Translations under genes and position numbers: made by a program
Source: Rariglobus sp967755175
GTDB taxonomy: Bacteria; Verrucomicrobiota; Verrucomicrobiia; Opitutales; Opitutaceae
Assembly (NCBI GenBank): GCA_967755175.1
Contig: CBRAFO010000104.1
Location: 1-12,690, forward strand
Direction: 5' to 3'
Length of the DNA stretch: 12,690 nucleotides
Shown here: one piece after another, positions 1 through 6,359 of the stretch
How positions within the stretch are numbered: the stretch's first letter is position 1
Layout of the letters: every line of letters begins with the position of its first letter
Notes under the pieces: model-generated
Seen by the model: only the letters and a program-made list of their open reading frames with translations
What the model was told of the DNA's origin: nothing
Databases searched by the model: none

Positions 1-12
1 TGATTACCCCCT

Positions 13-507
13 ATGAGCGATAAGTATTCCAATGGTCTGCAATGGGAACGCTTGGCCATTAAATTGATGGATTTCTTCAGCGTCTTGGGCGAAGTGGCGG
101 ACTCGCTACCCAGTGGTGTGTGGAAGCCGACGCTGCCGAGCACAGGAGCAGCCCTCGTGGCTGCCGATGCGTGGAGGCGGATTGAAGCCGGCTATCGTAA
201 AAGCGTCCATGAGGCGACGCGCGCGTTGATAGAGACGGCGCGAGTGCCGGACCCGACGCCGGAGATCATGTATTTTCTTGGTCTGCGCGTCCGCGCCGCA
301 CTCAACCACGTCGAGGCAATGGTCGCCATAAAAGACGATAAACCGATGAGCCTGTGGTCATTCCCGGCGCTCCCTCCGGACGAAGTCATTGAGTGGTTAC
401 TGACCGAGTGGGCCGACGATCACGCCATCATGACGGCGTTTCCCCCGATGGACGTTCCCTGCGCCCAAGACACGTCCGCGTCCTCGTTCCTCACCCCCTC
501 CGTTTAG
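13..507 (+). CDS. Hypothetical small helical protein upstream of the pseudopilin gene
   Basis: This 164-residue protein belongs to no family I recognise. It has no signal peptide and no clear membrane segment, so it is probably cytoplasmic. The composition suggests alpha-helices, for example residues ~10-30, ~45-75 and ~85-105, with several Trp residues and an acidic Trp-containing stretch near residues 126-136. The C-terminal ~20 residues (Pro, Ser, Thr) look disordered. An in-frame TGA at positions 1-3 means ATG 13 is the first possible ATG. There is no Shine-Dalgarno sequence, so a slightly later start cannot be excluded. The stop lies 14 bases before the ATG of the giant pseudopilin-like gene, which suggests cotranscription and perhaps a role with that cassette, but this is inference from position only. 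GC content and codon use look like the neighbour. It is likely a real gene because of its length and tight spacing. Confidence 0.6.
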   Translation: MSDKYSNGLQWERLAIKLMDFFSVLGEVADSLPSGVWKPTLPSTGAALVAADAWRRIEAGYRKSVHEATRALIETARVPDPTPEIMYFLGLRVRAALNHVEAMVAIKDDKPMSLWSFPALPPDEVIEWLLTEWADDHAIMTAFPPMDVPCAQDTSASSFLTPSV

Positions 508-521
508 CTCAAAGCGTCACC

Positions 522-3500
522 ATGCCTGCTCGTCTCACGCCCATCGGCCGCCTGGGTGGCCGTCGACCTTTGCGACCCCATCAACGCGGCTTCGCGCTGT
601 TGATCACGATCACGCTGCTCGCCTTCTTGGTGTTGCTGCTCGTAAGCCTCGCCAGCCTGACCCGGGTGGAAACCCACGTTGCGAGCAACAGCCAGCAAGT
701 GGCTCAGGCGCGCCAAAACGCCCTGATGGCGCTCAACGTTGCGCTTGGCCAATTGCAGAAATACGCCGGCCCCGACCAGCGCGTAACCGGCACGGCCGAT
801 CTGGCGGGTGATGCGACGGGCGCACGGTTGGCTGCGGGCGGAACACCCACCAACACCCAGTCCCTCGCCTCGCCCGATGGCCTGCGTCCAGCTAAATTGA
901 ACGGGCTCGTGGGACCGAAAGCCGGCACCCGCTATTGGACTGGGGTATGGGGCAACTACGATGCCAAGACTGATATTTATAAGCAGACGCCCGCGCCAGT
1001 TCTCCTCAATTGGCTGGTGAGTGGTAATGAACAAACTTCATTTAGCAGCACCAATGGCCAAATAACCGGTTCCAACGGCGAACCCGGAACCGAGGCGCCG
1101 GACTTCAATCCCTCCGCCACAGTGTCGTGGCCTGCCAGCGCCACGGAAGTCGGCAGCATAGCCAAATCCGACGGCAAGAAGCAGGATACCGTCTTGCTTG
1201 TGGGTCCAGCCACGGCCGACAGCACCTTGCGCACGTTGCTCGACGGCAACTCGGAAACCGCGAGTGACCGCTATGTCATCGCTCCGCTGGTCGATATTAA
1301 AGTCGATCCAAGCTCCGTCCCGGGCTTGGGTGCGACCGGCGGTTCTCCGGTTACTATTGGCCGCTATGCCTACTGGGTCGGCGACGAAGGGGTGAAAGCG
1401 AAATACAATCTCGTGGATTCCTACACGAACTACACCTCGCCGACGGATAACACCAACGTGGATTTCAATACACGGGAGGGCAACACGTTGTCCACAACCG
1501 GCGGGGCGCTGGCACGCTACCGGCTCCTGTCCGCCCAACGCAACGGGCTCGAAGGGCTCGTTGGGCTGAACTACCTGCCCAACGACGCCAAGGTCGGCCA
1601 AGTTTTGGCGTCGGGGCAGATGCGTTTCGCCGGCTCGGCCGCAGTGACTGCGGCCGACCAGCAGCAGCGTATCCACGACATCACCGTGACATCGATGGGC
1701 GTGCTCGCCAACACGCTGGAGGGCGGTCTGCGTAAAGATCTCACGGCCTATCTCGAAAATACCAACAACGTATTTACTGCGGGCGGCGTTGGGGGAATCA
1801 CGCAGCTTGCCGGCTCCAACATCATCCCCGATTACAGCCTCCAAGGCGGGACAAATTACAGCCCCGGGCAGGGGCCAAAATGGGATCTGTTGAAATCCTA
1901 CCATGATCTTTCGGCCGTCGGGCAGACCGATACCATCGACATCCGCCCCGCGACCACGACTCAAATGGGCATTTTCCCCATCGTGTCGGACGTGCGCCTG
2001 CTCTTCGGGCTGAAGCCGAAAACGGATAATCCCACCAATTTTGCGAAGACTGTAGCCCAAGCACTTTTCAATCCGCTCATCGTCCTGACCAACCCCTATA
2101 ATCGTCCGCTGCGCTTGACCACCGGCCTTGAGATGGAGTTCAAGCTTACGGCGTTCACGGACTTCGCCGACTCCCAAGCTAGAGGCGAACTCATCTTCAA
2201 ATCTATCATCCCAAAGCCGAACGAGTATCGTGCCCTGTCGCGCGTGAGGTCCAACGGGACCGTGATCCGCAGCCCTTCGCTGCTCAACAATGTCAAGTTT
2301 CGGTTTCCTGCTAACGTTGTTATCCAGCCCGGAAAATCGGCGATTTTTTCGATCACAAGCAATCAAGTCGATGTCGGTGACAGCGCCACACTGACGGCGG
2401 GCCCGCCGAGCGGGAGCACATTCTATTATTATGGGAAAACCGTGTCCGGCTCCACGATGTCGAGCACGGGTTATGGCATGGATGATGGGGGTAATTCGAC
2501 CCCCCTGGATATAGTGTTCAGCAATTCGTCGGGCGTCGTCGTGAAGCACCTCAAAGGGCTCAACGTAGACTGCCAAGAAAATGGAGCAGACTCTCCGCGG
2601 AAGCCACAAGCCTTTGTCATTGGCATGTTCAAGGCCAGCGTGAGCTATCCGGGAAATACCGCGCCGGGCACCGGCGAAACAAACCGGAATCGCACGCTGC
2701 GCCTTTTCGCCGATTTCAACCTGCGAGCGATGAATAACCGCCAGATTCTTTGGCTATACTCCCTCCCTCCGTATTTTGCCCGGTGGCTTCCGGTGGGTGG
2801 CACGGCTGCGACGGAGGTCCCGACCGACTTCACGAATTACCTTAGCTCTGGAGCGTTTTGGGGCCGCGATACTACGGCCTCTTTGCTTGAGGCCCGTTTA
2901 TTTGACCTGCCGGCTCCGCGTTCCACAGGCACCGAAATGTCGCTCCTTTCGCTCGCCCAGTTGCAACACGCCGACCTGACGGCGGATGACGACAATATCG
3001 GGGTGGGCCATCAGCCGGGCTATGCACTGGGAAATTCATTCTGCCCCCCCTACCTGCCTCGCGATCAGATCAAGCAACAACGCCCCGACTGGCATTCTCT
3101 CCAAACTGGATCTCCCAACTATAGTGAGGCGCAGCGCAATTATTACGACATAAGTTATCTCTTAAACTGTGCGCTGTGGGATAAATACTTTTTCTCCTCC
3201 ATCCCGCAAACCGCGACGAGCTACGAATCTGTCAACGCCCGGTATCGTTTCGTGCCCGACGCGACTCTCGCAGCCGCCAATTCCACGGCCAAAGCCACGG
3301 CCCTGCATAATCCGACGCTCACGGCCCGCTATCTGATGGTGGATGGTGCGTTTAACATCAACTCCACCTCCATCGAGGGGTGGAAGGCCGTGCTGGGCGG
3401 CTCCCGAGGGCTCAAAATGCCCGGAGACAGCCAGGCCGACGCCGCCTTCCCTCGCAGTGTGCGGCAACCAGGCGTGGCCACAGTCCCCAAGCCCTCCGGA

Positions 3501-4157
3501 GACGGAGCCGATACCTATACCGGCTTTCGTCGGCTCAACGACGACCAACTCACCGCGTTGGCCACCGAGATCGTGAAACAAGTGCGCCTCCGCGGGCCCT
3601 TCGTTTCGCTGGCGCAGTTCGTCAATCGGTCGCTGACCACCAGCTCCGCGTCGCTTGCGCTCCAAGGACCGCTCCAAGCCGCGATCGATTCCGCCACCGG
3701 CGGAATTAATGTGTTTACGGAGGTCACCCCCACTCAGGATCAAGTCGTGATTAACCGGGGTTCCGAAAGCTCTGGTGGGGCAGCCGCTGGCACCTACCGC
3801 ATCTTCCCGACCACCACGCCGCCGGTTGTGAGCGAGCAGGGCTATCGCTCGACTGCGGCTCCGGGATGGCTGACCCAAGCCGACCTCTTGCAGGTCATCG
3901 GGCCGGCGCTGGCCACGCGGTCCGACACGTTCGTAATCCGCACCTATGGCGATGTGAAAAATCCGCTCGACGGTAGCACCGGTCCGGTCGCCCGTGCTTG
4001 GTGCGAAGCGGTGGTGCAACGTTTCCCCGACTATGTCGATACCAGCGACAACGCCGAGGTCGCCCCCGCCAACCTCCCGGCCGCAAGCATCAACCGCACC
4101 TACGGACGAAGGTTCAAAGTCGTATCCTTCCGCTGGCTCTCCGCTAAAGACATTTGA
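522..4157 (+). CDS. Giant GspK/PilX-like pseudopilin, Verru_Chthon cassette protein A-like
   Basis: The product (1211 residues from ATG 522) is a very large envelope protein with a type IV pilin-like N-terminus. After a basic leader there is a prepilin-peptidase-like site at R22-G23-F24 followed by a hydrophobic helix (~24-46). It lacks the usual Glu at mature position 5, as in GspK and PilX minor pilins. A conserved-looking helix follows (~47-82, ending ALGQLQKYAGPDQR). The C-terminal third holds family-like blocks: YYDISYLLNCALWDKYF near residue 876, a GspK-like FNINST near 943, RGPFVSLAQFVNRSL near 1025, and SDTFVIRTYGDV then ARAWCEAVVQR near 1130-1165, ending in GRRFKVVSFRWL. These match my memory of Verru_Chthon cassette protein A, which occurs in Verrucomicrobia and has no established function. 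An upstream in-frame extension to 393 overlaps the previous gene and puts no signal first, so I reject it. Its stop overlaps a possible TTG start of the next gene. Cassette partners B, C and D are not seen here and may lie upstream. Confidence 0.75.
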   Translation: MPARLTPIGRLGGRRPLRPHQRGFALLITITLLAFLVLLLVSLASLTRVETHVASNSQQVAQARQNALMALNVALGQLQKYAGPDQRVTGTADLAGDATGARLAAGGTPTNTQSLASPDGLRPAKLNGLVGPKAGTRYWTGVWGNYDAKTDIYKQTPAPVLLNWLVSGNEQTSFSSTNGQITGSNGEPGTEAPDFNPSATVSWPASATEVGSIAKSDGKKQDTVLLVGPATADSTLRTLLDGNSETASDRYVIAPLVDIKVDPSSVPGLGATGGSPVTIGRYAYWVGDEGVKAKYNLVDSYTNYTSPTDNTNVDFNTREGNTLSTTGGALARYRLLSAQRNGLEGLVGLNYLPNDAKVGQVLASGQMRFAGSAAVTAADQQQRIHDITVTSMGVLANTLEGGLRKDLTAYLENTNNVFTAGGVGGITQLAGSNIIPDYSLQGGTNYSPGQGPKWDLLKSYHDLSAVGQTDTIDIRPATTTQMGIFPIVSDVRLLFGLKPKTDNPTNFAKTVAQALFNPLIVLTNPYNRPLRLTTGLEMEFKLTAFTDFADSQARGELIFKSIIPKPNEYRALSRVRSNGTVIRSPSLLNNVKFRFPANVVIQPGKSAIFSITSNQVDVGDSATLTAGPPSGSTFYYYGKTVSGSTMSSTGYGMDDGGNSTPLDIVFSNSSGVVVKHLKGLNVDCQENGADSPRKPQAFVIGMFKASVSYPGNTAPGTGETNRNRTLRLFADFNLRAMNNRQILWLYSLPPYFARWLPVGGTAATEVPTDFTNYLSSGAFWGRDTTASLLEARLFDLPAPRSTGTEMSLLSLAQLQHADLTADDDNIGVGHQPGYALGNSFCPPYLPRDQIKQQRPDWHSLQTGSPNYSEAQRNYYDISYLLNCALWDKYFFSSIPQTATSYESVNARYRFVPDATLAAANSTAKATALHNPTLTARYLMVDGAFNINSTSIEGWKAVLGGSRGLKMPGDSQADAAFPRSVRQPGVATVPKPSGDGADTYTGFRRLNDDQLTALATEIVKQVRLRGPFVSLAQFVNRSLTTSSASLALQGPLQAAIDSATGGINVFTEVTPTQDQVVINRGSESSGGAAAGTYRIFPTTTPPVVSEQGYRSTAAPGWLTQADLLQVIGPALATRSDTFVIRTYGDVKNPLDGSTGPVARAWCEAVVQRFPDYVDTSDNAEVAPANLPAASINRTYGRRFKVVSFRWLSAKDI

Positions 4158-4159
4158 CC

Positions 4160-4957
4160 ATGCTCCCACGTTTTTTCCTCCTTTGTTTGTTTCTTGTGGC
4201 AACGCTTCGAGGGGCCGAAGAGCCTCCGAAGCCATCCGTTAACCTGACTTTCTCGGTCGTAAGCTGGGGCGACCCGATTTCCGATCTTTATTACAAATCG
4301 GGCGGCACACTCAAAAAGATCGTCGCGCCTGCCTTCGAGCCTTCCGCGTCCATTCAATACACTGGCCCGGCCGAGTTGGTGTTCTACACACGTCAGGTCC
4401 CGACGTCGGATGCGGCTTCGGAGAGCTCCGACGAGTCCCCGGCAGAGGTAATCACCAAGCCGGGAAAAGCATGGGAAACCGAGGTCGGCCACGTGCTTTT
4501 GCCCACCGATGAAACCCGTGTGACCATCCTTCTGGCACCCACCACCCCCGGCCATTACCAAGGTTTCGTGATCCCGGGAGACCCGACCAAGTTTCCTTTC
4601 GGGCAAGCCAAGCTCATCAACCTCCACAACCAGCCGCTCGCGATTAAGTTCAACCGCAGTGGAGCCGTCTTGCTCAAACCCAACGAAAGCCAGGTCGTCG
4701 CTCCGGGCGGGGATTCGTCTCTCGTCATCGAAGTCGCTGCATACAAACGCGACAAGTGGAAGCGGCTGCTAGACAACATATTCACCCTGCATGAAGACGA
4801 ACAGGCTGTCGTCATCCTCTCGAGCGGTGATTATAAATTTTTCCGGACGGGAGACGGCGACCAGGAAAGCGAAGTCCACGTCACCGTGCTTCGTCAGAGG
4901 AAGGAGAAACCTGCGACCGATAAACCGGGAACTGCGAACCCTTCAGGTATCCATTGA
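4160..4957 (+). CDS. Secreted partner protein of the pseudopilin cassette, function unknown
   Basis: This 265-residue protein has a clear signal peptide (LPRFFLLCLFLVATLRGA, cleavage probably near residue 18), so it is exported. The mature part starts with a beta-strand-like segment (VNLTFSVVSWGDPISDLYY, ~27-45). The rest is a mostly beta region with an acidic Ser/Asp/Glu loop (~83-97) and a charged, Pro-rich tail (~245-265). I know no named domain, but similar 'SWGDPI..LYY' proteins are, to my recollection, found near verrucomicrobial pilin-like genes. ATG 4160 is 3 bases after the pseudopilin stop. An alternative TTG start at 4154 would overlap that stop by four bases (TTGA) and add only two residues. 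Translational coupling with the pseudopilin is therefore likely. A structural or adaptor role in the same envelope assembly is inference. Confidence 0.7.
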   Translation: MLPRFFLLCLFLVATLRGAEEPPKPSVNLTFSVVSWGDPISDLYYKSGGTLKKIVAPAFEPSASIQYTGPAELVFYTRQVPTSDAASESSDESPAEVITKPGKAWETEVGHVLLPTDETRVTILLAPTTPGHYQGFVIPGDPTKFPFGQAKLINLHNQPLAIKFNRSGAVLLKPNESQVVAPGGDSSLVIEVAAYKRDKWKRLLDNIFTLHEDEQAVVILSSGDYKFFRTGDGDQESEVHVTVLRQRKEKPATDKPGTANPSGIH

Positions 4958-5101
4958 TTATATAATTCGCTTCTTCCGCCTCCCGTTTCTGTGACCGGGC
5001 GCCCCAGCGACACAATCGGACAGGCCGGTGATCGCGTGACCGATGATCCACCAACCCGTTTCAGCTAACGCATCAACTCCCTCCGTTCTCTTCGGTTTCT
5101 C
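4958..5101 (+). other. Intergenic region with possible promoter for the GH95 locus
   Basis: This 144-bp gap separates the pseudopilin cassette from the GH95 remnant and is the longest normal intergenic space in the window. It starts with an AT-rich palindrome at 4957-4966, which contains a perfect TATAAT. The word GTGACCG occurs twice (4991-4997 and 5036-5042), there is an 8-bp palindrome GGGCGCCC at 4997-5004, and CCGGTGATC is followed closely by CCGATGATC. These could be operator half-sites but are short enough to be chance. No convincing intrinsic terminator (GC stem plus T-run) was seen. It is the most plausible place for a promoter driving the downstream carbohydrate genes. Confidence 0.3.
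4961..4966 (+). promoter_or_regulatory. Possible -10 box TATAAT
   Basis: The hexamer matches the sigma-70 -10 consensus exactly and lies just after the stop of the secreted partner gene, about 135 bases before the GH95 ATG. At a 17-base spacing the upstream hexamer does not resemble TTGACA, and there is no extended -10 TG at the right place. The box is part of a 10-bp AT-rich palindrome (ATTATATAAT), so it may have another role or be chance. Confidence 0.22.
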
Positions 5102-5491
5102 ATGTTTCGTGTCCATCCATCTTTTGTTGCACTGGCGCTCGCCTCTGTCGCCTTCGGCCAGGCTGCCGCCGCGAATCAAACGAACGTCCTCTGGTATGCA
5201 CAGGCCGCCCGGGCGTGGATGACCGAGGTGCTGCCGCTCGGCAACGCATCGCTCGGCGGCATGTTTTTCGAGCTCACCAGCACCGAGCGCATTCAATTCA
5301 ATGCCAAAACCCTCTGGACCGGTAATGAGAAGGCCATCGGCACGTATCAGGCATTTGGCGACGTCTTCATCCAGCTGAACCACGCGAACCCGACCGGTTA
5401 CCGTCGCGAACTCAATCTCGACCGGGCGCTGCAACGCGTCAGCTACGCCAGCGCCGGCGTGACCTACCAGCGCACTGCCCGTCTTAACTGA
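5102..5491 (+). pseudogene. GH95 alpha-L-fucosidase, N-terminal fragment
   Basis: The reading frame encodes a signal peptide (residues 1 to ~24) followed by the start of a glycoside hydrolase family 95 enzyme. GH95 enzymes remove alpha-1,2-linked L-fucose (some act on L-galactose). Recognisable N-terminal blocks are LWY (30-32), LPLGNASLGGM (44-54), ERIQFN (62-67), TLWTGN (70-75), YQAFGDVF (82-89), YRRELNLDRA (100-109) and VSYASAGVTYQR (113-124). Homology stops after R124, and five unrelated residues (TARLN) precede TGA. Family members are usually about 750-850 residues, so only the beginning of the N-terminal beta-sandwich domain remains, and the catalytic (alpha/alpha)6 barrel is missing. 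The product cannot be an active fucosidase. A C-terminal piece of the same family is found at 6132-6359. GC content is high (40 of 60 in line 5221-5280 by hand count), like the other sugar-enzyme genes. Confidence 0.85.
5475..5481 (+). repeat. Direct repeat CTGCCCG, left junction copy
   Basis: The word starts one base after the last codon (R124) that matches GH95. The same 7 bases recur at the right junction, where GH95 similarity resumes. The two copies are followed by similar bases (TCTT and CTTT). They could be a target-site duplication, a microhomology used in a deletion or insertion, or chance. Confidence 0.45.
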
Positions 5492-5536
5492 TGTTCAGTT
5501 CCGCCTTTGAACGATGGCATTTCTCTCCCCAAAAAA

Positions 5537-6097
5537 ATGAAAAACAAACAGCCTCGGCATTCATCCCTTACGAGCATCTGCCTCATGCTCACCGCACTCG
5601 TCCTGTCCCCGTGCGGATTGCCCTCGGCCCGAGCAGCCGACGTGCCTCAGCCCGACCCTGACAAGGCTCCGATGACAGCTAGCCAATTGGCCATGACGGT
5701 GGAGCAATCAGGAGTGCCGCAAGTCGCGGTCAACGGTTCTCCCAAGGTCATTAAAGTCCGTGCCGTCACGATCAAGATACACCGAGTGGGAAGCTGTAAT
5801 GGAAATGTAATCCTTAAGATCGCCTTCGTCGGAACCGATGTGACGACCAACCAAAAAGTCGTTAACCGCCAGACTGAAAAAAAGGCGGAAGCCCTTCCCG
5901 GCAAAGACAAGGAATACACGGAGACCTCCGCTCCCTTCGTTTATAACCCGCCCTCGGTAAATCCCAAAACCAAGAAGCCCATACCCGCCAACGGAACCAA
6001 ACCGTTCGGCTGGGTGGTGCGGGTTTTCCAAGATGGGAAACTCGTGAAGGCCATGAGCTCCAACGCAGATCTGGTCGATTGGATTACCAAGCAATGA
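5537..6097 (+). CDS. Small secreted protein of unknown function inside the disrupted GH95 gene
   Basis: This 186-residue protein has a signal peptide with basic start, hydrophobic core (~11-25) and likely cleavage after ARA (~33), so it is exported. The mature part looks like a single small beta-rich domain. It has alternating strands such as VIKVRAVTIKIHR (71-83) and VILKIAFVGTDV (91-102), one Cys (C87), and a Pro/Lys-rich loop (NPPSVNPKTKKPIP, ~137-150), ending in a strand-helix segment (GWVVRVF, then DLVDWI). I recognise no named domain. The start is taken as ATG 5537, which directly follows CCCC and a run of As. An in-frame ATG at 5507 would add 10 residues and blur the signal peptide. 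Local GC is lower than in the flanking GH95 pieces (26 of 60 in line 5761-5820 by hand count). It may belong with the pseudopilin cassette or be cargo of the event that broke GH95; both are inference. Confidence 0.7.
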   Translation: MKNKQPRHSSLTSICLMLTALVLSPCGLPSARAADVPQPDPDKAPMTASQLAMTVEQSGVPQVAVNGSPKVIKVRAVTIKIHRVGSCNGNVILKIAFVGTDVTTNQKVVNRQTEKKAEALPGKDKEYTETSAPFVYNPPSVNPKTKKPIPANGTKPFGWVVRVFQDGKLVKAMSSNADLVDWITKQ

Positions 6098-6131
6098 GCG
6101 AACAACGTTCGGTCAAAATGATCGAGGTCGC

Positions 6132-6138
6132 CTGCCCG
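6132..6138 (+). repeat. Direct repeat CTGCCCG, right junction copy
   Basis: This copy encodes the start of the LPALP motif at which GH95 similarity resumes, so here it is native gene sequence. It matches the copy at 5475-5481 exactly. Confidence 0.45.
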
Positions 6139-6359
6139 CTTTGCCCAAGGTCTGGCCGGCCGGCTCGGTATCGGGCCTGCGCGCGCGCGGCGGGTTTGAA
6201 GTCGATCTCGTTTGGGCCAACGGAGTGCTCTCTTCCGCCAAAATCCAGTCGTTGGCCGGCGAGCCACTCAAGGTTCGTCTCGGTGATCGTGTGGTCGAGC
6301 TACCGACGCGCCGCGGCGAGTCCTACCGCTTTGGCCCCAACCTAAGTCCTGTCCAATAA
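6132..6359 (+). pseudogene. GH95 alpha-L-fucosidase, C-terminal fragment
   Basis: Translated in the frame ending at TAA 6357-6359, this stretch gives LPALPKVWPAGSVSGLRARG followed by GFEVDLVW. This is the well-conserved C-terminal beta-domain block of GH95 fucosidases, here about 75 residues including a typical tail rich in short strands. It has no start codon of its own in a sensible place: TTG 6141 is possible but has no leader. It has no signal peptide and lacks the catalytic domain. It therefore reads as the 3' end of the gene whose 5' end is at 5102. GC content is high (39 of 60 in line 6181-6240). The TAA overlaps the ATG of the GH43 gene by one base (TAATG), which suggests the intact ancestral GH95 gene was translationally coupled to GH43 in one operon. 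Confidence 0.78.

Noticed and set aside
393..521. N-terminal extension of the pseudopilin-like protein
   Set aside because: It overlaps the preceding gene, is Arg-rich without sense and would put 43 residues before the pilin-like leader. ATG 522 gives the expected leader.
1038..2609. 523-codon open frame on the minus strand
   Set aside because: Antisense to the giant pseudopilin-like gene, low-complexity composition, no start signal and no recognisable domain.
3162..4235. 357-codon open frame on the minus strand
   Set aside because: Opposite the conserved C-terminal blocks of the pseudopilin gene; composition is that of a shadow frame.
4991..5042. Two GTGACCG words and nearby similar 9-mers as operator sites
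   Set aside because: Too short and irregular to separate from chance without comparative data; noted only within the intergenic entry.
5492..5515. Small hairpin (GTTCA/TGAAC) after the GH95 N-terminal fragment as a terminator or element end
   Set aside because: A five-base stem with a ten-base loop and no T-run is not convincing, and no matching inverted repeat exists at the right junction.
6094..6345. ATG overlapping the small-gene stop (ATGA) with a CPLC motif that looks like a zinc ribbon
   Set aside because: The frame runs out of phase over the GH95 C-terminal fragment, which has clear family similarity. Only one Cys pair is present and the rest is shadow-like.
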